A stretch of 64,000 nt of DNA from Dryas octopetala. Taxonomy: Eukaryota > Streptophyta > Magnoliopsida > Rosales > Rosaceae. How positions within the stretch are numbered: the first letter of the stretch is position 1; each line of letters starts with the position of its first letter. The notes under the pieces are model-generated. The model ran no database searches. It was not told the origin of the DNA and was given only the letters and a program-made list of their open reading frames with translations. The translations under genes were made by a program, and so were the position numbers. The stretch lies in assembly GCA_963921425.1 (NCBI GenBank), contig OY992835.1, positions 25,991,322-26,055,321 of the forward strand, in the 5' to 3' direction. Below, in pieces: positions 36,305 through 46,884 of this stretch.

Positions 36305-36350
36305 ACCATTGTGTGTTTGTTTGTGTTTGTGTTTGTGTTTGTGTTTGTGG
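36305..36350. repeat. (GTGTTT)n microsatellite after the transposase stop codon
   Basis: Seven or so units of GTGTTT with variants. It makes spurious Cys/Leu/Phe-rich ORFs in two frames. Confidence 0.85.
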
Positions 36351-36910
36351 CTGTCGTTTTGTGTTTGTTTGTGTTTGTTTGTGATTGTTTTTTGTTTTAT
36401 TTGTTTATGTTTATTTATGTTTGTCTTAAATTTTCTTGTTTTATGTTGGTGAAATGAAATAAAGGTATTGGTGGAGACAAAATATAGAATTTATATTTTA
36501 GGTAATAAAATTATAATTTCAAATATAGTCAATATTGACCTTATATTAAAGATCTCTTTAAAATAAAACTAATGGTATAATTTTTATAAATATTTAAACT
36601 ATAAATTATAACTTAACTATAACTTAATCTAACTTAGGCTTAATTTAATTATATACAATTACATTACTCTCAGCTCTTACTCTCAGCACCACTGTAGCTT
36701 CAGCACATATCACTCTCACTCTCAGGACAAAAAATCACTTTTCAGGCCAAAAAATCACTTTTCAGGCTATGTCTTACTCTCACTCTCACTCTCACCACTG
36801 TGGATGGCCTAAAGGACTCCATATTCCCATTAGGGCCCCATAATTTGAACCAATATAAATTGTTTGCTAGACTCTAAAATAGATTAGACAACTTGTTGAG
36901 CATTTATCTT

Positions 36911-37319
36911 AAGAACAATATTTGGGTCACCTTTTGGGATACCTCAAGATCACTCTATTTTCTCAAATTTTGATTTCGATAATACTGGCACATGATCAGA
37001 ACCGTTCACTTTTTAGATCATCTATTATAAATCTTCTCTACAAAAAATTAACTCAATCGGAAATCGTTTAGTTATATAACTATTGTCAATTAAATAAAAA
37101 AAATCAACTGTTTGGTAAAAAAATCACTCTTTAATTGAAAACCATCCATTTTTCTATTTAATTAACAACAGTTATATAATCAAACGATTTCTGATTGATT
37201 TGATTTTTTTTGCAGAGATGATCTTTAATATGTTATCTAAAAAGTAAACGGTTATGATCATACATCGACATTGCCAAAATTAAAATTTGAGGGGGTGGAG
37301 TGACCCAAGTATTGTTCTT
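36911..37319. mobile_element. Fold-back MITE (AAGAACAATA family)
   Basis: The termini AAGAACAATATTTGGGTCAC and, inverted, AAGAACAATACTTGGGTCAC differ at one base. The direct repeat ATCTT flanks both ends (36906-36910, 37320-37324). The interior contains long complementary arms (ATCGGAAATCGTTTAGTTAT versus ATAATCAAACGATTTCTGAT), so the whole 409 bp could fold. Same family as 12129-12519. No ORF. Confidence 0.8.
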
Positions 37320-37324
37320 ATCTT

Positions 37325-39426
37325 AATTCCGTGTCTCCAACTAGCGTGTTAGAAAGTTACCAAAGCCCTATAAAAAGAAATAGCGTGGCACTACTTACAC
37401 TAAATAAAAATAATATAAGTAGCCATATAAGATTAAAAAAAAACACGTTGGCTTTACTAAATCATTTTCTTAAGTTTTATATTTACCCTTGACAAAAATA
37501 ATTTTACTCTTCATTTTGAATTAGGATTCTTCTTTGTTTATTGGTATGTTAATTCAATGTGTTTCTTTGATTTTTTAGGGTTAACAAAATTATCTTTTAG
37601 CTCTGTATTCTTGACTTCAAACATATTTATATTCTATTTTATATGATCATACTTTCGAAGAAATGAACAAATGTCTTATTACTTCTTAAAGTTTGCATTT
37701 GCTTTATAACTTAGTACTAAGCATAGTTTATTTGTTCTCTTCGTAAAAGTTGTAAATTCATTCCATTTACCTTAATACTAATACATTTTATTGTAACTAA
37801 ATTTTATAAGTAGACATCTAATATGTTGGAAAAAATAAATTGTATAGTAATGAGGGCCCTTGTTTTAAATTATGCACAGGGCTCCATAAATCTTAGGAAT
37901 GCCCCTGATCGAAGCGAGGTCGAATTTTCCAATATCATTCCCGTTTTGATCACTGGGTAATCGAAGTCCCTATTGGATAGGCAGAGTTCAATATCTTTTT
38001 TTCTTATGGATATAATACCAAAAAATATCAAATATAGCAAATTACATTTAAATCAATAAAACATTTTAATATTACATAATGTTTAATGTGAATTTTTTTT
38101 TCCATAAAAGTCAATGAGTTTTAAAATTTTATCCCACTTTAGTCACTAAGCCCAATCCATATGATGATGTTATGTATTTTGATGCGTTAGAAAATATCAA
38201 TTTACTCATTGTTTTGTATTACTTATAAGCGTAAAATTACGATGTTGCCCTTGATTTAATTTAGGATATAGAAATGACGGTTATGGTATATAAATGAGAT
38301 TTATGGTTTAGAAATGAAGTTTATGGTTTAGAATTAGAGTTTAATCATTTTGCTACGTAGTAGTTAAACACAAACTTAATACAAATCTAAATATACAGAG
38401 TTATGTATGTTTATTGATCTATTGTAATGTATTTTTTTTTTATCGATAATGACTAAAATAAAATTATAATAAAGTGTATTGATTAATATGTAATTTTTTA
38501 AAAAATTTATTGATTTATTTGTAATTGGCCGTATAAAAGATATAATTTAATATAAATGATGTACACTAGCGTAAGTTATACAACATTAGAACAACAAACA
38601 AAAACAAAGACATAAAATTGAAATATAATTATAAAAATATAATATATAATATATTTATAAAATTAAAGGGGTATATGGGGCAGGGGCAGGGGCAGGGGTA
38701 GGGGCAGGGTTGGTATGCCGAGAAATTTTGTCATCCCTAGCCCTAGGTGGGCCCCTTAAAATGAGCCATGAGTAGGCACACAGCACGCTCGTCTTACGAA
38801 TCATAGAACTGGGCTCAACCTGAGTAATGCCCTGAGGCCCAATTTCCTTTACTACCCAACGTTTGGCATACACTAGACCTGATTGGTGTTGTAGTTTTGG
38901 CCCATGGTTTGACGGATTCAAGTTCCAATGCGTCGTAATTTGTTTTCTGGTCATGGACCGGCCTGGCGGCCTTACTTGACATCATATTCCAAGTTAGCCT
39001 CCTATCCCAGTATTTATATATCAACCAAGAACTTTAACTTCAGATTGTGAGCATCAGTATAGCTGGAAAAAACTTAAATTCGAAGTTTCTCATTGAGTCA
39101 TTGATAAGTATATGTATGTGTTCCCTGTTCTAGTAGCTTATTGGGTCATGCCAATTTTAGTTTCAAAATTGGGCTACGATGATAAGGTATGATGTAGTGC
39201 ACTAGGGGCTGTCCATTTCATTAAAAGACTTAAGAGGTATATTCTGTCTTCGATCAAGGTCTTCTTTTTAAGTGCTGCCCAAAATTTTGATTTGAGGACA
39301 GGCAAAGGAAATTAGATGAATTACATAAAAAATACAATATAAGATCCTGTTTGGCCGGTTCGCAATATCCTGTAAAAAAATCAGCAATTACCGACAATGC
39401 TCAAAACCCTCGGTAAAGGTCTTTGT
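37325..39426. other. Intergenic between the MITE and the duplicated block
   Basis: AT-rich with no credible gene. A G-rich short repeat lies at 38669-38712. The minus ORF at 38655-38954 only translates that G-rich tract and flanks. Confidence 0.5.
38669..38712 (+). repeat. GGGGCA tandem repeat with G-quadruplex potential
   Basis: Seven G3-G4 runs separated by 1-5 bases occur on the plus strand, with CAGGGG as the unit. Confidence 0.7.
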
Positions 39427-40171
39427 TATTAATTATTATTGATGTGATGCCGTCTTTCAGAAGGTGGGAAGAATGACCTCATTAATATCATGCTTCTATT
39501 TCCTATTAGTTATTAATTAAAAGAGTTAAGGGAGTTAAAAAAATTATATTAAGAGATGACATTAAGCAATGTTAGATAAAGCAATGGTAGATAAAAATCA
39601 ATGTTAGATGACATTAAGGAATGCTAGATAAGAGATGACATTAATTATATTTAAGTTTGAAATTTTGAATTCCTTGTTTTTAGATAAAAATCAGCAAAAA
39701 AAAAAAAAAGCAAGCAATATCTAGTATTTTCAAAAATGATGTAGGACAAGCGCAACCAATCATTTCAAAAGCCATAGTTGTTAGAAGAGACACAACCTAT
39801 TCCTATACATCACCTAGGACCAGACTCGAGAGCGCATTCTCCAAGACTACCCGTTTGGGCTTACATCCTTATGGACTGGCATAGAGACCTGGAACCATAT
39901 AGGTCCACCCGCGGGCTCGAGTGATGCTCCCACATCATTCTCCTACTCGTAGGGAAAATCCCTTCTTCATACCAACTGATGTTGGACAAGTGCAAACAAT
40001 TCTTTCAAAAGCCATAGCTGTTAGAAGAGACACAACCTATTCTTAGGAATCACTCAGGACCAGACTTGAGATCGCACTCTCCAGGACTACCCGTTTGGGC
40101 TTCTACTCTTATGAATTGGCCTAGGTCTCCACGGGACCTGGAACCATATAAGCCCACCTTTGGACCCGAGT
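39427..40171. repeat. Duplicated block, copy B
   Basis: Second copy of 27871-28610, in the same orientation, 11.6 kb away and 7.2 kb upstream of the MADS start codon. It contains a non-TRIM part, one full TRIM LTR (from 39737), the shortened internal part and a truncated second LTR that stops at GGACCCGAGT. The 45-bp internal deletion seen in copy A is shared, so it predates the duplication. Confidence 0.85.
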
Positions 40172-40365
40172 ACTGATCGTCTATTTATTTGATCTCAATC
40201 AGATGATTACATGATTTTCGATTTAGTTGATTTTTTACAATAATGATCTTTGAAGTAGAGCCTATATAATTGATTGTTCGGATTATGAAATTAGTTATGT
40301 AGTGGACTCAAAAGCATGGTTAGCTTCATCTTAACTTGTTAACTGGTTAGCTTTAAAACGCTCCT

Positions 40366-40386
40366 ATATATATATATATATATATC
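40366..40386. repeat. (AT)n microsatellite
   Basis: Short TA dinucleotide run 3' of the small polyQ gene. Confidence 0.8.
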
Positions 40387-40549
40387 ACCGACCATGAAAG
40401 TAATTATACAAAGACATACTCTATTAATTAAGAGGGATATATATAAGCTAATTACATATGAAATGAATTATTTCAAACAGTTTGGAGATAGAGATTTATG
40501 TAAAACAAATGAAATTAAAGCACGCCTTAAAGTAGTGGATATATATGGA

Positions 40550-40954
40550 TCAGAAGTTGATTCTTTCAAGCTTGAAACGTTCTTGGACTGATGAAATATA
40601 GGTTGCAGCCTTGAGATCAATACAGTCATCACCTGCAGCAGCGGATGGCACAGTGACACCGTAATTAAGGTTAATTTGGTTATGATCAAACTGCTGCTGC
40701 TGCTGCTGCTGCTGGTGATCTGCTGCAGGTACAATAAACGACACCTTCTGTTTAGGCTTAGCAATAACATAGTCCTGGTGCACCACAAACCCCACTGATG
40801 CTGCTGATGCATAAGCCTGGCTTGGCTTAACCTTGTTGTTGTTGCTACTGCTGCTGCTATATTGCACACTACTAGGACTTGAGGATGGCGCCTTACGATA
40901 GAATGTCATCAACTTCCCCTTCATGAAACCTCTGCGCTTCCGATTCGACTCCAT
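40550..40954 (-). CDS. Small plant protein with polyQ and a DUF761-like C-terminus
   Basis: An intronless 134-aa ORF. The N-terminus MESNRKRRGFMKGKLMTFYR is very basic, the middle is Ser/Asn-rich with QQQQQQQQ (encoded by a CTG/CAG repeat at 40691-40714), and the C-terminus DLKAATYISSVQERFKLER resembles the short KAxxFI...F...R helix of DUF761 proteins. I do not recognise a characterised orthologue. A TATA box (TATAAATA, near 41055 on the minus strand) sits about 95 bp upstream of the ATG. This spacing, together with the conserved-looking C-terminal helix, supports a real gene. Function unknown; localisation could be nuclear given the basic N-terminus. Confidence 0.72.
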   Translation of the reverse strand: MESNRKRRGFMKGKLMTFYRKAPSSSPSSVQYSSSSSNNNKVKPSQAYASAASVGFVVHQDYVIAKPKQKVSFIVPAADHQQQQQQQQFDHNQINLNYGVTVPSAAAGDDCIDLKAATYISSVQERFKLERINF

Positions 40955-41046
40955 CTATATATGGATCAACTTATAAGCTACTTCTATATACCAAGCTTCG
41001 ATATGATGATCAACTGACAATGGCAAGTATTTACTGCAACTGAGGG

Positions 41047-41056
41047 CTCTATTTAT
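41047..41056 (-). promoter_or_regulatory. TATA box of the small polyQ gene
   Basis: TTATAAATAG on the minus strand, about 95 bp before the start codon. Confidence 0.6.
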
Positions 41057-43464
41057 AACACTTGGTTGGCAACTTTTCTTTTCTTCTTTTTGGTTGGATA
41101 TATGATGCATATATGGCAGGGTTGTGGTGGTCCCTCATCAACTAAATATCTGGAAGCATAATCTCTTTAATTTTTTTAAGTCTTGGTCTATATATGTATG
41201 GATTCCATATATTTATTCCAAATCCATCATATTGGTTTAGCAAGCACTTTCCAGTTATGCTTTATAAGATATGGAGAGGATTAACTTACCTCTTTATACT
41301 TCCAGAACCAATTAATTATAGAACGTCTTTCACATTATAATATCACTTATAGTCAACAATTGGACCTGTATGCCTAATGCACTAGCTAGCTAGCTACCAA
41401 CTCCGGAAACCTTTCTCTTGGAGCTGGTACCTAAAAGGCTAAAAGTTAGAGTTAGGCTGTACAATAAGCAGAGTACTCTGTTTTCCTTGATAAATATTCT
41501 TGATAGCTAGTCAATTGCAATCTGGCAGTGACATATACAGTTAATTATGCTTAAATATCTTTTAAGAAAATACTTGGGCCATAAGCCCTTATAGAGAAGT
41601 GCCACATCTAGCTCCTACAAAATTGTGCCATTTTAGGGAATTAAGTAAGAATTACGCTTCCCCCACCACCACAAGTTTGGCTATTAGCTAGCAATTATAT
41701 CATTCATAACAAAATATTAATATATGCATATATGAATGCAGATATTGCAGCAATATCATATCATATAATATGGATCCTCATGATATATGATTCCCCAATG
41801 TTCCAATGTGCTTTGTGATATATATCTTTTGGTTGCTTGATCCAGGAGACGAGCTGGATGTATGAATAAGACAAATAGAAAGTACGTTTCCAAGCAGATA
41901 AGCTCGAATGATCTGATTCATGTAAATTAATTTTCAAATAACTGAACATGGAAAAGAATATCATATCGATTATGCATATAATGGATAGGCAGATTGAAAG
42001 AATAAGTATAGCTAGCTTAGCTGGGCAGTACCTCATGCTTCTTGTTTGTGTGCTTGCATGAGCCATATAATGGATAATGGTGCTTCCCAGAGACACTAGA
42101 GAGCAACCAACTTTTGATTTTTATCATCTTTTTTGGAAAAAAAGATAGAAAAGAAAAACCCAAACTTGCCGGAGAATATTATGTGGTGGATAAGAATGGT
42201 GTCTTTTTCAAAGTACACTACGCACTCTCTGATCCCACCAGGTACAAGCAGGTTCAGCAGCACTTTCATCAAATATCACGATTAATTTAATTGCTTTTCA
42301 TGTACTAAGCAAAGAATGCAAACTCAGAGACACAGACATATCTAATTACAGATATTTATGTTATGTTATAAGCTCAGATGTTAAAGTACTACTGTTTCAT
42401 TAGTTATATTATATGGGTTTGATATCTTAGAAAACAGGATACACAATATATATATTGAATTAATTAGTTTGAATATTTGGAGATTGATGCAAAGAGAGAG
42501 AGAGCATCTGATCTGATCTGTATCTAGGTAGCTACTTTTGCATGATGGATGAAGCTGCGGTTAAGGATACTTGCAAATTGTGTTGGTTTGCTTTAATGGG
42601 ATATTCATGTGCTAGACAATACGTAGAAAGTGATGATATATAAAGTATCCAACATGCATTTTTTGAACTTTGAACTTTTACGGATAAGATATTCTACCTG
42701 CTGCTGATTGACAAGTCCATCGCATGCAATTCCTTCCCACCTCACCTATATGTGCAGCAAGTGGGTGCTTCAGTGCTACTATTGGAATTCTTGTATTTTT
42801 TGATTTGTAGACTGAACTGTACGTAAATGGACTTGTATATGTCCTTCCTTGCTCCTACTCCCTGACCATTGATTTATTCTTGTTTTGATGCCTAAGTTTT
42901 TGCTGCAATTACATATGTTTGTAGCAGTTGATCATCTCATTTATATTATGGAATTAATGAAAGGAAATTAATTTAAAAAGTGCTTACCTTAACATGACGT
43001 ACAGTATGACAGCGCGCAGAGATCTCTTTTATACTTTCTTGGGGTCTTAATCGTTAAGGAATTCCAATGGTCCCCCTTCAAAGGCCATGACAATATGACA
43101 TATACTTCCATCATAATTTACTGAAATTAAGATGTAGTATTTGCATAGCATGGAAGGAGAAAGAGAGCTGATAGAGGAGGTCAAAGGCTTGATGAAATTA
43201 TTCTTCTTAGTTTCTAGATGGAGTTTGAGGAGGCCAGGGGGTGGTCCAAGTTGGCCCACTCATGTATTCCTTACAAATTTGTTTGGGCTTTGTTCCTTTT
43301 GCCTTCTTGGCTTAATACATCACACCAACTAAAATATAGCATTGTCTGATGGGCCAACACCAAAACTTAGGCTGAGGCAAGAAATGGGTTAAAGCCCGAT
43401 CAAGTTTTCTATTCTAAATGGGCAGCAGCAAGACTGCAAGAGGCAGAGTTTTGCAGGGCCAGAG
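41057..43464. other. Intergenic, no gene recognised
   Basis: AT-rich, with GCTAGCTAGCTAGC near 41385 and GAGAGAGAG near 42495. The 111-aa minus ORF at 41761-42096 has no family features. Confidence 0.5.
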
Positions 43465-43575
43465 AGTGAAGCCGTGAAGGTGATATTGGCACGGCTCAAT
43501 CATATTAAAGGACCCAACCATTGAGGACTTTGATTTGATTGAGCCATGCCAACATCATCATCATCATCATCATTC
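43465..43575 (-). ncRNA. MIR171: MIR171 precursor
   Basis: On the minus strand the 3' arm (43502-43482) starts TGATTGAGCC, continues GTGCCAATAT and ends C: an exact match to a canonical plant miR171 of 21 nt. The 5' arm (43556-43536, GATGTTGGCATGGCTCAATC plus A) pairs with it apart from two mismatches, and pairing extends both outward (GATGATGAT against ATCACCTTC with wobble) and inward into the 33-nt loop. miR171 directs cleavage of HAM/SCL6 GRAS transcription factors, affecting meristems and phase change. A TATATAAAAAAG on the minus strand near 43893-43904 could be the promoter. Confidence 0.92.
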
Positions 43576-43891
43576 CACCACAATATTTACTACCTATATT
43601 AAACATTAATTAAGGACTTGCATGAAGTAAGTAGGAAAATTTGAGAAAATCCTTACATACAATAGCTAGTCTGAATGTGTGGATGCGTGACTTAACTTCA
43701 AATGCTTCTCTTATTCCGCGCCTTGCTCAGAATTGATGAATAGCTAAGGACCAAAGAAAACAGACAATTAATGAACTATGAGAAGCTGAGAAAAGTACTG
43801 CATGGTTATGGTTGATATAAGAAAGATGTTGAAATTGAGCAATGAGGAGTGTTGGGATAGAGAGAATGGTTGGGACTTTGAAATGTTTGCT

Positions 43892-43905
43892 TTTTTATAT
43901 AGGCA
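43892..43905 (-). promoter_or_regulatory. Possible TATA box of the MIR171 transcript
   Basis: CCTATATAAAAAAG on the minus strand, about 320-340 bp upstream of the hairpin, a usual distance for plant pri-miRNAs. Position only; no other support. Confidence 0.35.
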
Positions 43906-44268
43906 AAGAGCAGAGAATGGGATACAGAAAACAACTCCAAAATCCTAAATACAATAAAAATTAAATTAGTGATTGTCTGGTTGATGTCAAACCTGATTTC
44001 TTTTTTATGCCTAATGTAGTTCAGTAGTACTTGTTGGAAAGATATCAAATACTGTACCTATCCCCTAATGAATGGCTCCTAAAGTTTCATTTTCAGGTTT
44101 ATTGTGTACTATGACTGGTCATGTTAGCATCACCATTGCCCATCTGGTTTTTCTATAAATCCCATCACTTATGAAAACCAAGGTTGAAGTCTTTAAAAGA
44201 GTTCCGTCAATCAGGCAGATTCTCAGCTATTAGTTAGTTAATTAGTTACTAGTTACCTTAATTATATG

Positions 44269-44369
44269 GCTTAAAATGCTGCCTGATTGATGTAATCTAA
44301 CTGATCGACTGCTTTTTAGGTGGGTCACCAATGGGGTTTAGGTTACATCAATCAGGCAGCATTTTAAGC
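44269..44369. other. Perfect 27-bp inverted repeat, candidate small-RNA hairpin
   Basis: GCTTAAAATGCTGCCTGATT plus GATGTAA (44269-44295) is exactly repeated in inverse at 44343-44369, with a 47-nt loop. I do not recognise a known miRNA in either arm. The word CAATCAGGCAG occurs a third time at 44208-44218. It lies about 0.7 kb from the MIR171 hairpin. It could be a young MIR locus or a simple inverted duplication. Confidence 0.6.
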
Positions 44370-45132
44370 ATTCTAATGGGTCAATTACAATCACTCCGAA
44401 TTAAGTCGGTCACTGTTTTCTGCTTTTAACTTTAGCTTTAAGTTGAATATTCTGATATGGAAATCTCTTCAAGACTTCAAGGTCTGAGGCTGAGCTCAGC
44501 TCTATATCATACACATGTCAGAATTTATATATGTTTGGTCGCATTTTCTGTTCAGAATTCATTCATTCAAACAAGCTATATATGACTAATTGACTAATTG
44601 GGATTGTTTGGGAGCAATTGCTTTCATTGCCCCAGAAATTCTAGTGGGTTATGGCATCATTAAAGGTGGTGGCTTAGTGACAATGATTATTGTCTTTACT
44701 TCCTCAACCATGGGATTACAGATTACTCCACCAATAAGAGTTGCAAGTTTGCAGTTGCAGAATTCAAACTAACTTTTCATATGCTAGCTAGTGTATCCAT
44801 CATTTACTCTTAGACTGGTAATCAAATGGAAGAAACATTGTCCATTTCCATAAAAAAGGGAGAGGTAATTACAGAAAGAGGACTAATTTATGCATTAAAA
44901 CACAAATGCTTCAGAACAACCAGCTGGTATCTGGGAGGAACTAGGAAGGAAGTCAATCCATTCAGAGCTGTGAGCCTGTGACATTACAAATTACAATACC
45001 ATATATTAAAGGGTTATTGGGGAGTTTTGAAATGGTTGACTTCTCCCAGGTATTTTATTCCACATCAGAAATCAGTAAAGTACAGTAAAGGCAAGTCTAC
45101 TACAAGTAAGGTTGTATCAGAATTCAGACTGA
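44370..45132. other. Intergenic downstream of the SPL13-like gene
   Basis: Includes the probable SPL 3' UTR. The 60-aa ORF at 44590-44772 has no recognised homology and no promoter-like context. Confidence 0.45.
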
Positions 45133-46884
45133 CTACTCCAAGAAAATTGGAAGCCTTTGCGCCCCATTGTCCAACAAGCCATGATCAGGTCCCATAAGAA
45201 ACATCATTTCTGGATTTACAGGCTTTTCCACCACATCATGAGAGCATGAGAATTGATCAGAGAAACAGTTCATTTGTAGTCTCGAGTAGTCTAGGAGTTG
45301 ACCTGCTGGATGAGTGACATTAGACTGAACCAAGTGGTTCGGACCCGTCACTGAATTTTGTGTTGGATGAGATGACAGGAGATAGAGAGCACAACCCGAG
45401 TCAATGCTGGCTCGAGTTGTATAAGAACCCCTTCTGCTTTCTGCAGGTGAGGCTGCAGTTTTTGGAAGTGGCTGGCACAGGAAAGCTTGACGGGCTGCTT
45501 GGTAACTGCCTGCAGCTTTGAGCTCATTTCTCTGCAAGAAAAAGAATTGGTTATCTCCTCCATTGAAAGGTTTGGGAGAACTTCGCTGGTCAATGGCATG
45601 CAACCACTGGCCACGATTGTAAAGCATGGATTCTGCTCCACTTTTGGCCTCCGCAGGCCACATATTACTCACATTAGTGGTTGAACATAGCTGTGGACTA
45701 CCAAATTGCAAGATTCTGGGACCTGAATGTTAATTACAAAGCCATTTCAATCGCATAAGGCCGTAATCAATATGAAGAACCAAAGGAATGAAGACAAGGA
45801 GGACTATAATTTATATGTTAAGAATGAAGATGCATATTAACAGGGTACCACCAAAATTTGCCTGTTCCGCTTATACTAATGACAATTTTGGATTCGCTTA
45901 TTTTCAGAAGTTCTTCTCAAGAGCAGGTGTGAGAAATTAGTTTGAAAGTTAGACAAATTAACAAGGTATGCAAGCTCTTGAAAATTAAACTCAGCCAATT
46001 TGGTGGGTGTCAATTAACAAGGCATGAAGTCTCTCAATTCAATTTCGTTCTAAACCAAGACTAATTGACAACAATTGTAGTACAGAATTAATATACAAAT
46101 CCAGTTGTGATATATCAAATTGAACACCACAACAAAAAGCATAGTTAAGCCTAAAACTAAGTAATTTCGTGCACACCTTTGAAATTGGACAGGAAGTTTT
46201 TGGAAGAAAAGTAGAGGGATTCTGGTTTAGGCTTCCTCCGGCGCTGGTTGTGTCCATTAAGACGTTTCCTGCAGCTTCTCTTCACCTCATCAAACTCCAC
46301 CAGAGAATGGAACCTACCAATTAATACTTGAAATCATATATATATATATATATAATATGAAAACTGAAAATTAAGCATGGTGATTATGGGTGACGAATTG
46401 ATAAATAAAAATATAATACACTATACCTGCTGCACTGCTGGCAGAATCGTTTTTGTTCATCCCTGATAATCACAACTGGGGTTTTGGAGTGGAGCTCGCA
46501 GACTCTATGGCGTCGATGATACTCCCTGCAACGACTGAGGTCTGCCTTGCAACCATCAACTAAGCATGACACTTTGTGATGATGATGATGATGATGAGGT
46601 TGATCAGTACCATTAACAAGTCTTCTGCTGCTGGATGCTGACACCAAAAAAGTAGAGGGCTTTGGGTTGGGGTCCTTGATGATCAACTTAGCCATAGCTG
46701 GACCGTACAAGTGTCCTCCTGTATCTGAGGCAAGCTTCAAATCCACTGATCTAACTCTATTGGTCCTCTGCACATCCGATTCTGAGGAGATGGTGGACCC
46801 AACCAAAGCAGCAAGTTGGTCACTGTCCTCTTTCTCAGTTGTTGTACTTGAATCCCAAGCAAAGTCCTTGAAGTCCCACTCCAT
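45133..46884 (-). CDS. SPL13: SBP-box transcription factor, SPL13-type
   Basis: Three minus-strand exons (46884-46427, 46313-46177, 45722-45133) encode 394 aa. The SBP domain spans about residues 107-182: [26 protein letters not shown] split by intron 1 from [19 protein letters not shown], then the nuclear signal [12 protein letters not shown]. All eight Zn-binding Cys/His are present. The N-terminus [11 protein letters not shown] and the C-terminal RLPIFLE resemble Arabidopsis SPL13 as I recall it. Exon 3 holds a miR156 target site encoding [10 protein letters not shown] proteins bind GTAC cores and promote the juvenile-to-adult and floral transitions. A HHHHHHH run lies just before the SBP domain. 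The start is the first ATG of the open frame; 5' regulatory sequence was not resolved. Confidence 0.92.
45373..45392 (-). promoter_or_regulatory. miR156/157 target site in SPL13-like exon 3
   Basis: On the sense strand the site reads GTGCTCTCTATCTCCTGTCA. Compared with the usual SPL site GTGCTCTCTCTCTTCTGTCA it differs at two positions, one (T to C) altering a position opposite the miRNA seed side. Pairing is still extensive. Confidence 0.8.

Larger units (their letters stand above)
33390..36809 (+). mobile_element. PIF/Harbinger transposon, apparently complete
   Basis: The ends are inverted repeats: GGCCTTCCACAGTGGTGAG at the left and CTCACCACTGTGGATGGCC at the right, followed inward by GAGAGT/ACTCTC repeats. 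The 3-bp target duplication TAA flanks both ends (33387-33389 and 36810-36812), as expected for this superfamily. The 3420-bp element carries one gene (34264-36276) with SANT and DDE domains. The left sub-terminal part holds two tandem units sharing GAAAAGACGAAAAAGGGC and CAGTGGCCGACA-type words (about 33568-33690 and 33718-33835). The near-intact ends and open frames suggest a young insertion. Confidence 0.92.

Noticed and set aside
36206..36457. Cys/Leu/Phe-rich ORFs after the transposase
   Set aside because: Translations of the (GTGTTT)n microsatellite.
38655..38954. 99-aa minus-strand ORF with PTPAPAPAP repeat
   Set aside because: Translation of the GGGGCA repeat.
40172..40260. Possible MITE half next to duplicated block B
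   Set aside because: Resembles internal words of the fold-back MITEs but has no terminal repeat or target duplication, so its limits cannot be supported.
44590..44772. 60-aa hydrophobic plus-strand ORF
   Set aside because: No homology recognised, no promoter context, and AT-rich composition makes such ORFs expected by chance.
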